A stretch of 38,225 bases of DNA from Candidatus Omnitrophota bacterium (GTDB taxonomy: Bacteria; Omnitrophota; Gorgyraeia; Zapsychrales; Zapsychraceae), in contig JAGLQN010000107.1 in assembly GCA_023136835.1 (NCBI GenBank), forward strand, positions 1 through 38,225, in the 5' to 3' direction. A program made the translations under genes and the position numbers. The notes beneath the pieces were generated by a model that saw nothing but the letters and a program-made list of their open reading frames with translations, was not told where the DNA came from and did not search any database. Below are positions 1-5,703 of the stretch, piece by piece; within the stretch, counting starts at the first letter, position 1, and the number at the start of each line of letters is the position of its first letter.

Positions 1-357
1 ATCACCCGTATTGTGTTTTTTCTTACTCTTTTTTACGTTGGCCCAAACCCAATCAATGCCAGCTTGCACCATTTCGTGTATGTTTATTTCCGCTTCAATA
101 GTTATCTTGCCAGAGGCTATTTTTGTATCATCTTCATCTGTGGCAATTTCACCACCATTTTTAACAACGGCAAAACGGCTATCTCCGGGTGAATAATAAC
201 CGAAAACATCAAGTGGGCTTTCACACGAATGAAAACCGCCTTCGGCACAGCGAACAACCTCGCCCTCATGCTCGTATGTTTCGCCGACCTCATATTGAAA
301 ATCTCGGCATTTAAGGTCTTTATCAAAACCTTTGTAAGCTACTATTTCTTTAGTCAT
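1..357 (-). CDS. DUF7666-like phage protein, N-terminal part (gene cut by window start)
   Basis: 119 codons from an ATG at 357 run off the window edge without a stop. A strong AGGAGGG ribosome site overlaps the end of the upstream gene. The start MTKEIVAYKGFDKDLKCRDF and the later CAEGGFHSCESPLDVFGYY stretch match, from memory, the widespread phage DUF7666 family. The open end reads ...KKKHNTGD. The matching C-terminal part lies at 37993-38225 and begins with TGYQSAAS. Overlapping the shared 8 bases gives one in-frame protein of about 192 residues, or more if repeats were collapsed. Function unknown. Last gene before the wrap in the leftward operon. Confidence 0.8.
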   Translation of the reverse strand, partial: MTKEIVAYKGFDKDLKCRDFQYEVGETYEHEGEVVRCAEGGFHSCESPLDVFGYYSPGDSRFAVVKNGGEIATDEDDTKIASGKITIEAEINIHEMVQAGIDWVWANVKKSKKKHNTGD

Positions 358-359
358 TT

Positions 360-581
360 TTATAACCCTCCTACACTATCTGGTTTTCCCAATTCGTTAA
401 TAAGTTTTATCTCGGTTTCGGCTTCCTCAACTTGATTATAGCACAGTCTAGCCAGCAAGTCCAACTCCATCGCCCTTGATTTTCTCCCTTGCCGTGTGGC
501 GTTTCCGGCTCTGACAAGGTAATCTTTCGCGCTTGCGCTTTCCTGCCGGATTACCTCGTTAAGTTCGTCAATGCGGTTCAA
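360..581 (-). CDS. Hypothetical protein, 73 aa, TTG start
   Basis: Small charged, mostly helical protein (MNRIDELNEVIRQ..., LDLLARLCYNQVEEAE), likely a short coiled coil. The first in-frame start is TTG at 581. It overlaps the TGA of the upstream gene (TTGA) and follows GAGGATAGAGG, so coupled translation is likely. An internal ATG (MELDLL) is possible but would discard half the helix. The stop is embedded in the ribosome site of the next gene. Function not recognised. Confidence 0.65.
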   Translation of the reverse strand: MNRIDELNEVIRQESASAKDYLVRAGNATRQGRKSRAMELDLLARLCYNQVEEAETEIKLINELGKPDSVGGL

Positions 582-901
582 TTTCCTCTATCCTCTGTAT
601 AACGCTCGTAAATGTGTTCAACCGCATCGTCCTTGCCTTCGGCATCCAAATACTTTTCGGCCATTTCCTTCAACCATCGTGGGGCTGAATTATAGACATA
701 AGCCTCAACACGGGGTTTTCCCTCGACCCAGCCCTCAACCTCAATTTCCTCTGCATGGTCAATATAAAGGTCGTCATGGGGGCCGTTCACGATTAAAATG
801 CACTTCATTTCAACCTCTGTTATCATACCACCCTCAACCATAATTGGCATGGTAAATTGATATTCAGTGTGAAAATTATAGTCTGAGTTCCATTTAACCA
901 T
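578..901 (-). CDS. Hypothetical protein, 107 aa
   Basis: I chose the ATG at 901 (MVKWNSDYNF), preceded by GGGGAAAAG. An in-frame TTG eight codons upstream lies inside the previous gene. The protein looks like an N-terminal beta-sheet domain (QFTMPIMVEGGMITEVEMKC) with a C-terminal helix rich in acidic residues (WLKEMAEKYLDAEGKDDAVEHIYERY). It overlaps both neighbours by a few bases, typical of a polycistronic phage early operon. Function not recognised. Confidence 0.65.
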   Translation of the reverse strand: MVKWNSDYNFHTEYQFTMPIMVEGGMITEVEMKCILIVNGPHDDLYIDHAEEIEVEGWVEGKPRVEAYVYNSAPRWLKEMAEKYLDAEGKDDAVEHIYERYTEDRGN

Positions 902-1238
902 TTTCTTTTCCCCGTGCTTTCCCAATTACAGCATCAAACATTTTGCAAGCTGAATGTGTTAGGCAAATATCTGGGTCGTTGTACGCATATATTAACGCTT
1001 CAAGCATTTCTGGTGCAGCAGATATTAGGTGAGCATTGGCTTCGGACTCTTGAATACCGATGCCACCTTCAACATGGTTTGAACTTTGAATACTGCAAAT
1101 ATCATCTGTGTATTCGTTACCATCCTTATTTACCTTACCGCACCAATGATTGTGTGCGCCTTCTACGGAGTCTAGGTCGCCAACCATTTTAATTTTGCCA
1201 TATACTTCCCAAGGCCCTTGTGTAAATTTATTAGCCAC
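894..1238 (-). CDS. Small phage protein with GPWEV...EANAHLISAAPEMLEAL motif, 114 aa, GTG start
   Basis: The start is taken as GTG at 1238 because a near-perfect AGGAGAGAG ribosome site sits just upstream. Longer in-frame starts would run back across the promoter. After VANKFTQGPWEVYG the protein ends in EANAHLISAAPEMLEALIYAY, a signature common to many small phage early proteins of unknown role. It is the first gene of the leftward operon, directly behind the promoter at 1291-1322. Overlaps the next gene start. Confidence 0.7.
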   Translation of the reverse strand: MANKFTQGPWEVYGKIKMVGDLDSVEGAHNHWCGKVNKDGNEYTDDICSIQSSNHVEGGIGIQESEANAHLISAAPEMLEALIYAYNDPDICLTHSACKMFDAVIGKARGKENG

Positions 1239-1253
1239 TTTCTCTCTCCTAAT

Positions 1254-1272
1254 GCCACAAACCATCTGTGGC
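1254..1272 (-). promoter_or_regulatory. Inverted repeat in leader of leftward operon
   Basis: GCCACA / TGTGGC, a perfect 6-bp dyad with a 7-base centre. It lies between the leftward promoter and the ribosome site of the first leftward gene. It could be a regulator operator or a leader hairpin beside the ribosome site. Seen directly; role inferred. Confidence 0.4.
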
Positions 1273-1276
1273 GTGT

Positions 1277-1291
1277 TTGATTTCATATCAA
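1277..1291. promoter_or_regulatory. Candidate operator TTGAT-N5-ATCAA
   Basis: A 15-base perfect dyad (TTGAT, 5-base centre, ATCAA) sits at the predicted start point of the leftward promoter. That is where a repressor such as the neighbouring HTH protein would block it. The dyad is seen; the binding role is inferred. Confidence 0.4.
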
Positions 1292-1322
1292 GTATAATCC
1301 CACAATCCACCCCCATTGTCAA
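1291..1322 (-). promoter_or_regulatory. Leftward early promoter
   Basis: Consensus -35 TTGACA at 1322-1317. At 17-bp spacing the -10 would be GATTAT (1299-1294), with the better-matching TATACT (1296-1291) overlapping it at 20 bp. It points into the gene at 894-1238 and hence the whole leftward unit across the wrap. Confidence 0.6.
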
Positions 1323-1354
1323 CAAAATAATCTAAAATAAATCACTTTTTATGC

Positions 1355-1384
1355 TTGCAATGTCCATAGATATATGCCTATAAT
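1355..1384 (+). promoter_or_regulatory. Rightward early promoter
   Basis: A consensus -10 TATAAT at 1379-1384 with TTGCAA at 1355-1360, 18-bp spacing. The start point is expected at about 1391, on or next to the ATG at 1390, so the first transcript would have no leader. It is back to back with the leftward promoter, 33 bp apart between -35 boxes. Confidence 0.6.
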
Positions 1385-1389
1385 GATGC

Positions 1390-1599
1390 ATGACAAACAA
1401 ACAAAAACTACTTAAGGTGCAGGAAAGCTGGCAAGTCGCGCTGGATTTCATGGAAAAAACGGGCATGAGGCCGTCTAGGTTGGCTCTCAATGCTGGTCTG
1501 TCCAAAAATACCCTCCGAGGGGTGGATATGGACAAACTGCCTAGCGGGAGTACCTTGCTGGCACTCGAACAGTATATTAGAAAGGATAAATATAAATGA
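1390..1599 (+). CDS. Small helix-turn-helix regulator, probably translated from a leaderless mRNA
   Basis: A 69-residue protein with a Cro/CI-type helix-turn-helix at about residues 28-45 (RLALNAGLSKNTLRGVDM) and a trailing helix (TLLALEQYIRK). It has no effector or dimerisation domain of CI size, so it resembles Cro more than a full repressor. The ATG lies 5 bases after the TATAAT box and no ribosome site precedes it. It is the first gene of the rightward unit and sits in the divergent control region, so it probably autoregulates and controls the leftward promoter through the nearby dyads (inferred). Confidence 0.75.
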   Translation: MTNKQKLLKVQESWQVALDFMEKTGMRPSRLALNAGLSKNTLRGVDMDKLPSGSTLLALEQYIRKDKYK

Positions 1600-1847
1600 C
1601 CTGTAAAACATGCAGCGGAAAAGGCTGGATTACCAAAATGAGAATGTCGCCCCGGCGTGGCTCAAGGGCTGGACAAATAAAGGCCAGCGAGAGCCGCTTT
1701 GATTGCCCAACGTGCAAGGCAGACCCAAATCTTAGCCTTATTAAGCAAGACCCTAAAAAAGTGTCACAAGTCGCAGCTTTAGCTAGAAAGTTAGGGTTGT
1801 TGATTAGGGTTGATGGGTTGCCGTTTGGGAAAAGCCAAAATGGATAA
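1596..1847 (+). CDS. DnaJ-type zinc-finger protein, 83 aa
   Basis: It starts with an ATGA overlap on the HTH gene. The N-terminus holds CKTCSGKGW, the CxxCxGxG zinc-binding motif of the DnaJ cysteine-rich domain. CPTCKAD about 30 residues later completes a four-cysteine site. The rest is basic (MSPRRGSRAG) with a helical tail. Such stand-alone zinc ribbons are common in phages and may act as nucleic-acid or protein adaptors; no specific function can be assigned. Confidence 0.7.
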   Translation: MTCKTCSGKGWITKMRMSPRRGSRAGQIKASESRFDCPTCKADPNLSLIKQDPKKVSQVAALARKLGLLIRVDGLPFGKSQNG

Positions 1848-1917
1848 TTGGGACAGGCTCTTTCTGTTGACGCTTTTTGCAGCAGGAACAATTTTGCCTC
1901 TTATGGCAATGATTTAA
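1840..1917 (+). CDS. 25-residue membrane micro-protein
   Basis: ATG at 1840 overlaps the end of the zinc-finger gene by 8 bases. The peptide is MDNWDRLF followed by a single hydrophobic segment (FLLTLFAAGTILPLMAMI), so it is a predicted one-pass membrane peptide. Its stop codon lies in the 5' arm of the structured RNA that follows. No clear ribosome site beyond a weak GGGAAAAG; expression would rely on coupling. Confidence 0.45.
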   Translation: MDNWDRLFLLTLFAAGTILPLMAMI

Positions 1918-2048
1918 CGAAGCGGGGCGGTGAGAATGGTGTGCCTCGACGGAGGTTATGGGGTTCGAGTCCCTTGCTGGAATGGCTACATAGGCGGTTC
2001 AATTCCGCACTCACTGACAATGTTGACGGCCAGCCCCCGTTTCGTTAA
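1914..2048 (+). ncRNA. Candidate structured RNA with two T-loop-like hairpins
   Basis: A 14-bp stem with one G-U pair (1914-1927 with 2035-2048) closes the element. Inside are a 7-bp stem with one G-U pair (1928-1934 with 2010-2016), CCTC-gacg-GAGG (1944-1955), GGG-ttcgagt-CCC (1961-1973) and GCGG-ttcaatt-CCGC (1994-2008). The last two loops carry the tRNA T-loop signature TTCRA. GCTGG (1976-1980) could also pair with CCAGC (2030-2034). The inner 90 nt resembles a long-variable-arm tRNA at its ends, but no D arm can be drawn, so it is not called a tRNA. Pairings were read by eye, not computed. Confidence 0.5.
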
Positions 2049-2072
2049 GCTACCAAAATAGGGAGAAAAATA

Positions 2073-2249
2073 ATGAAAATATCAGAACAAGAAAATGACA
2101 CCCTAGCTATGTTAATGGGGCTTCCAGAAGGCCATAAGGTAACTAGTGGCGACCTAAAGAACTATTTACATGGAAGCACAGGAAATGGTTTATATATTAA
2201 CCACATTACAGTTTCAACATGGGTTGAAAAATTCTGGGATAACGAATAG
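2073..2249 (+). CDS. Hypothetical protein, 58 aa
   Basis: ATG at 2073 follows a good AGGGAGAA ribosome site. The product starts MKISEQENDTLAMLMGLPEG and ends STWVEKFWDNE; it is acidic with no transmembrane segment. It is the last gene before the terminator at 2259-2286, so it closes the promoter-proximal rightward transcript. Function not recognised. Confidence 0.6.
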   Translation: MKISEQENDTLAMLMGLPEGHKVTSGDLKNYLHGSTGNGLYINHITVSTWVEKFWDNE

Positions 2250-2258
2250 AGCAAACTG

Positions 2259-2286
2259 CCGGGGGTGTGATTCCCCCGGACTTTTT
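2259..2286 (+). terminator. Rho-independent terminator
   Basis: A perfect 7-bp stem CCGGGGG / CCCCCGG with a 7-base loop is followed by AC and five T. It lies 9 bases after the stop of the 58-residue gene. Read-through or antitermination would be needed for the early promoter to reach the replication genes. Confidence 0.8.
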
Positions 2287-2300
2287 GAGGGAGAGAGATT

Positions 2301-2438
2301 ATGGAAATTATCGGATATTACGTCATGCTTGGCCTTGGTGCTGGTGCAGTTGGTACTGTTGTCGGCCCGTCAAGAACAGCAAAAATCGTGGGTTTTTGTG
2401 GTGTTCTTTTACTTGTTTTCGCGCATAAAATCCTATGA
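2301..2438 (+). CDS. Small two-segment membrane protein, 45 aa
   Basis: ATG at 2301 follows GAGGGAGAGAG. The peptide has two hydrophobic stretches (YYVMLGLGAGAVGTVVG and IVGFCGVLLLVFAHKIL) joined by PSRTAK, so it is a predicted hairpin membrane protein. Its TGA overlaps the helicase ATG (ATGA), so translation is coupled to helicase. Function not recognised. Confidence 0.6.
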   Translation: MEIIGYYVMLGLGAGAVGTVVGPSRTAKIVGFCGVLLLVFAHKIL

Positions 2439-3808
2439 AAGACTTACCGCCACATAATCTACAAGCGGAGCAGACCCTCTTAGGCGCAATTCTAACGGAT
2501 AATGAAGTTATGGAACGGGTCGCTGAGTACCTTCTCCCGCATCATTTCGCCATGCCAGAACACGGCATATTATACGACAAATGCAAGCAACTAATTGACG
2601 AAAATCAAACCGCTAATACCATAACCCTAGCCGCCTCATTGGCTGATGAACTCCCCACTGTTGGCGGTGTAGAATACCTTGCACAACTTATGGGGTCAGC
2701 CGTTACCATTATCAATTCCGGCGAATATGGGCGGATAATCTACGACCTTGCCCAAAAACGCGAACTCATTCACCTATCCGAGTATATCGCAGAATCAACG
2801 AGAACACAAGCTGAACATTCAGAGATTATCGAAACGGTTGAGCGCGAACTAACCGCCCTGACTGACGACAATTCGCATGATGTTAGCACCCCCAAAAGCC
2901 AGATGGGGTTGGCAATAGCTAATATTGAAGCAGCTTTCAATGGTGACATTCCTCCGGGTCAAGAAACTGGCTTGACTGACCTAGACAACATATTAAGCAG
3001 ATTGCGCGATGGAAGTGTGTATGTTATCGGTGCTAGACCATCAATGGGTAAATCAGTACTTGCCTTGCAAATAGCCGAGAAAATATCCGAAACAAAACCA
3101 GTTTCCTTTTTTAGCTTGGAGATGCCAGCAGAAGAATTACAGGAACGGCGCATTTCAACCCATGCCAATATCAGTTACGAGGCCTTGCGGGCTGGGACAA
3201 TAACCTCAGACGAAATGAAACGTTCTGTGGAATCTTCCAATATTTTAGAGCAAAAACCTATGTTTGTCAACGATAAACCGGGGGTATCCGTTGAATATAT
3301 CCGCCGCCATGCTCGTAGGCAAATGCGTAAAACTGGTGTCAGGGCAGTGTTTATTGACTACCTGCAACTCATGTCTGGCGATGGTTTTAATCGGGTTGAT
3401 ATCATAGGCAACATTACTCGTGGATTAAAGACACTCGCCAAGGAGCTACGTTGTCCTGTGGTGGCTCTCAGCCAACTTAACAGGGGGGTAGAGGGCCGAG
3501 ATAGCCAAGTCCCTAGGATGTCGGATTTGAGGGAATCAGGCGATATCGAACAGGACGCAGATGTAATCGTGTTTATACATCGAGAAGAACAAAGCCTTAA
3601 TCAAAGGAAGCTGGCCATGAGAGAGGGCGAAACCACGGACAGTTTCAACAAACGACTTGACGGTCACGCCAACATGATAGCCGAGGCAAAAGGACTTGCA
3701 GACCTAATCATAGCCAAGAACCGCCAAGGCATTACAGGAATGATTGAATGTGGGTTTGATGGGGCGCATATGAAATTTACGAACATAGCACATACAGGAG
3801 AAAGATGA
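2435..3808 (+). CDS. dnaB: Replicative DNA helicase, DnaB family
   Basis: A 457-residue protein of usual DnaB length. The N-terminal domain (PPHNLQAEQTLLGAIL) matches the DnaB N-domain. The RecA-like motor has Walker A GARPSMGKS at about 199-207, SLEMP at 227-231, Walker B with D308 in AVFIDYLQL, and the later LSQLNRG and MSDLRESGDIEQDAD motifs. It would load on the phage origin and unwind DNA 5'-3' as a hexamer. No separate helicase loader is obvious; the downstream replication protein may fill that role. ATGA overlap with the membrane gene upstream. Confidence 0.95.
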   Translation: MKDLPPHNLQAEQTLLGAILTDNEVMERVAEYLLPHHFAMPEHGILYDKCKQLIDENQTANTITLAASLADELPTVGGVEYLAQLMGSAVTIINSGEYGRIIYDLAQKRELIHLSEYIAESTRTQAEHSEIIETVERELTALTDDNSHDVSTPKSQMGLAIANIEAAFNGDIPPGQETGLTDLDNILSRLRDGSVYVIGARPSMGKSVLALQIAEKISETKPVSFFSLEMPAEELQERRISTHANISYEALRAGTITSDEMKRSVESSNILEQKPMFVNDKPGVSVEYIRRHARRQMRKTGVRAVFIDYLQLMSGDGFNRVDIIGNITRGLKTLAKELRCPVVALSQLNRGVEGRDSQVPRMSDLRESGDIEQDADVIVFIHREEQSLNQRKLAMREGETTDSFNKRLDGHANMIAEAKGLADLIIAKNRQGITGMIECGFDGAHMKFTNIAHTGER

Positions 3809-3879
3809 GTTATTTGGTCATATATGGGTACTATGAGTACCGATGGTAAAACAAAAATAAACCAGCCTTTTAATACCAC

Positions 3880-3907
3880 TTGACTAATACTAAAATAGGG
3901 ATAAAAT
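3880..3907 (+). promoter_or_regulatory. Promoter in the helicase-replication protein gap
   Basis: TTGACT (3880-3885), 16 bp, TAAAAT (3902-3907). The expected start point, about 3913-3915, coincides with the first base pair of the RNA stem at 3913. It would supply the replication gene and the small early genes past the upstream terminator. Confidence 0.6.
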
Positions 3908-3912
3908 AACCA

Positions 3913-3979
3913 CGTCCCCGGTCTAGAGCGTTGAACTATGCTCCACGCCGTTTTCCCTCCAGCGTGTGTACCGGGGACG
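3913..3979 (+). ncRNA. Three-way-junction RNA at the 5' end of a predicted transcript
   Basis: A perfect 10-bp stem CGTCCCCGGT (3913-3922) / ACCGGGGACG (3970-3979) encloses two hairpins: GAGC/GCTC (3926-3929, 3940-3943) and CACGC/GCGTG (3944-3948, 3962-3966). The hairpins touch each other, with three unpaired bases on each side of the closing stem. The second loop contains the pyrimidine run TTTTCCCTCC. It sits at the predicted transcription start, so it would be a leader element or small RNA. No known riboswitch core was recognised. Confidence 0.5.
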
Positions 3980-4027
3980 ACTTTATTAAATAAAACCCTT
4001 GCGGATAACTCCGTTTAATGGTACTAT

Positions 4028-4124
4028 TCAGCTCCAGCAGAGGTTTGCAAGCCTCGGCCATAATCGTTTCTCCTTCTCACGAGGGCCACGCTGGAGCTGA
4101 TTCACCCCGAGAAGGCGAGAAGGA
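4028..4124 (+). promoter_or_regulatory. Leader RNA with loop complementary to the replication gene's ribosome site
   Basis: A perfect 11-bp stem TCAGCTCCAGC (4028-4038) / GCTGGAGCTGA (4090-4100) encloses GAGG/CCTC (4040-4043, 4052-4055) and GGCC/GGCC (4056-4059, 4084-4087). The large loop of the second hairpin holds TCCTTCTC (4071-4078). This is exactly complementary to GAGAAGGA (4117-4124), the ribosome site 6 bases before the ATG at 4131. Seven bases also match GAGAAGG at 4109-4115. Pairing would form a pseudoknot that hides the ribosome site. Confidence 0.5.
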
Positions 4125-4130
4125 CTACCA

Positions 4131-4862
4131 ATGCCACGTATAAGAACCGTTAAACCCGATTTCTGGAAAAGTGAAGCCCTTAGTGAGCTTCCACCAGAAA
4201 CACATATGCTTGCTTGCGCCCTCCTGAATTACTCCGATGATGAAGGCTATTTCAATGCCAATCCTAGATTGGTAGCGGCTGAATGTTGCCCTCTCCGTGA
4301 GCTTTCAGTGAGCGTTCCAGACAGCCTCAATCACCTAGTAAAAATAGGCTACATTAGGCTAGGCATTGGCGAGGATGGTAAAGCCTATGGTCATATCATT
4401 AATTTTCTTGAACATCAATTTATCAATCGGCCTTCTGAAAGCAAAATCAGTGTGTTAGAGATTGTGTGGGATGTTACAAGCACAGCTCATGGAATACTCA
4501 CGGAGCCCTCCATGCTGGAAAGGAAAGGAAAGGAAAGGAAAGGAAAGGAACAGTCAAAGAAGGAATTTGATTTAGCTTTTGCAGACTTCTGGAGCCTATA
4601 CCTAAAAAAGGTTGGTAAAGGACAAGCAGAGAAAGCATTTAAGTCTTCTTTGAAGATCACTTCCTTAAATCAAATAATGGAAGGTCTTGCGCGATACAAC
4701 GAAGCCAACGCCACAACCGAACAGAAATATATCAAACACCCCGCAACATGGCTAAACGGTAAATGCTGGCTAGACGAATACGAAACAGCCCCGCAGATGC
4801 TATCAGCCAAGGAACAAAAAGATTTAATGACTAGAAAAATGGCAGAGAAAGGGTTAAACTAA
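4131..4862 (+). CDS. Replication initiation / helicase-loading type protein
   Basis: 243 residues. The N-terminus (MPRIRTVKPDFWKSEALSEL..., ALLNYSDDEGYF) is the winged-helix start typical of phage replication proteins. The C-terminal half (FWSLYLKKVGKGQAEKAF, YIKHPATWLNGKCWLDE) is a domain often found in phage O- or DnaD-like proteins. A low-complexity ERKGKERKGKEQ linker at about 129-141 joins them and is encoded by the GGAAA tract. Next to dnaB, it probably recognises the origin and/or loads helicase (inferred). Start fixed by GAGAAGGA at 6-base spacing. Confidence 0.75.
   Translation: MPRIRTVKPDFWKSEALSELPPETHMLACALLNYSDDEGYFNANPRLVAAECCPLRELSVSVPDSLNHLVKIGYIRLGIGEDGKAYGHIINFLEHQFINRPSESKISVLEIVWDVTSTAHGILTEPSMLERKGKERKGKEQSKKEFDLAFADFWSLYLKKVGKGQAEKAFKSSLKITSLNQIMEGLARYNEANATTEQKYIKHPATWLNGKCWLDEYETAPQMLSAKEQKDLMTRKMAEKGLN
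4517..4550 (+). repeat. GGAAA pentanucleotide tract inside the replication gene
   Basis: 34 bases, 6.8 perfect copies of GGAAA, in the linker of the replication protein. The unit is not a multiple of three, so gain or loss of one copy shifts the frame. Lambda-like phages carry origin iterons inside the equivalent gene, but these 5-mers are shorter than normal iterons. Confidence 0.9.
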
Positions 4863-4863
4863 A

Positions 4864-5205
4864 ATGACCAATGATAAACCAACCTGTTCGGTATGTGGAG
4901 AACCAATGCAACCGGGCGAACTAATGTTCAAAATCCACGGCTCTTTAGGCCCATGCCCAAAGCCACCACTACCAAAAGAAAAAACCGAACTTGAACAGCT
5001 ACGGGAAGAAAATGAATTATTATGGCAACTATTGGCCCCATTTGCTCTCTTTGCTAAACCAGCCGCACTTGAGATTGCTGGTGGTGACCCTGATAAAATT
5101 GGCAAATCAGTTATCCAGCACGAAAACCAAGCGTTATGTTGGGGTGCGTTTCTGATGGCGCGTGAGGAATGGGAAAAAATGATAGCAGAAAGGGAAAAAC
5201 AATGA
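4864..5205 (+). CDS. Hypothetical protein with CxxC and coiled coil, 113 aa
   Basis: The N-terminus has CSVCGEPMQPGELM, a half zinc ribbon, with a further single Cys in LGPCPKPPLPKEK. A short coiled coil follows (LEQLREENELLWQLL), then a helical domain and an acidic helical tail. ATG at 4864, two bases after the replication gene stop. Its TGA overlaps the next ATG. Function not recognised. Confidence 0.65.
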   Translation: MTNDKPTCSVCGEPMQPGELMFKIHGSLGPCPKPPLPKEKTELEQLREENELLWQLLAPFALFAKPAALEIAGGDPDKIGKSVIQHENQALCWGAFLMAREEWEKMIAEREKQ

Positions 5206-5342
5206 TAACAGCATGGACACCTAATGGTCGCGACACCCTAGAAATCAACGGCCCGATAAACAAAAACCGCCTACTCGACACACCCTTGCATGACGAAAAA
5301 TCTGACCGCTGGAAAATCAAGGAGAAATCCAATGACAAGTGA
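5202..5342 (+). CDS. Hypothetical protein, 46 aa
   Basis: ATGATAA junction: the ATG at 5202 overlaps the TGA of the preceding gene, with AAAGGGAAAAAC just upstream. The peptide starts MITAWTPNGRDTLEINGPIN and ends in a basic tail (DRWKIKEKSNDK). It overlaps the next gene by 11 bases. Hydrophilic; no recognised motif. Confidence 0.5.
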   Translation: MITAWTPNGRDTLEINGPINKNRLLDTPLHDEKSDRWKIKEKSNDK

Positions 5343-5703
5343 ATGGGCAAAAGACGCACACAACCATATAGACAAAAAGCTGGAAACATTGCTTTGTGTG
5401 TTGCGTGGTAGGTCTAGGCCAATAGACCATGATATTGCAGACACAATCGAAACCCAAGCCAAGCAGATAGTGATGCTCGAGGGCGAACTTGAAGGCAACA
5501 AAATATTTGTTGAACACCACAGGGAGCAGATAGAGGAATTAATTGGGGCTTTGGAACCTTTTGCAAATTATGGCGAGGCCCTTGGAGGACAACTGATTAG
5601 TGATATGCGGGTAATGGCTGAATTATGGGATAATAAGATAATTGTTAAAGATTTAAAGCAAGCCCACACCATCCTAGCCAAACACAACAAAAGGGATGGG
5701 TGA
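5332..5703 (+). CDS. Hypothetical helical protein, 123 aa
   Basis: I chose ATG 5332 because AAGGAG lies 7 bases upstream; a longer in-frame start lies inside the preceding gene. The product is mostly helical: DAHNHIDKKLETLLCVLRGR, then a coiled-coil-like ETQAKQIVMLEGELEGNK and EQIEELIGALEPFANYGEAL. It resembles the many small phage early proteins that share an ...ALEPFA.Y... segment. Function unknown. Confidence 0.65.
   Translation: MTSEWAKDAHNHIDKKLETLLCVLRGRSRPIDHDIADTIETQAKQIVMLEGELEGNKIFVEHHREQIEELIGALEPFANYGEALGGQLISDMRVMAELWDNKIIVKDLKQAHTILAKHNKRDG

Noticed and set aside
1577-1891. Long minus-strand open frame opposite the zinc-finger gene.
   Set aside because: No ribosome site, opposite to the transcription direction and explained as a mirror of the real gene.
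1928-2017. A tRNA gene (acceptor-like 7-bp stem, T-arm-like hairpin, CGA in an anticodon-like loop).
   Set aside because: No D arm can be formed: the segment folds as CCTC-gacg-GAGG instead. Conserved T8, A14 and G18-G19 are missing and the anticodon stem has mismatches. Kept only as a tRNA-like structured RNA.
4517-4550. Origin iterons or a CRISPR-like array.
   Set aside because: The units are 5 bases with no spacers; too short for CRISPR, and without an adjacent AT-rich block the origin role is only a possibility.
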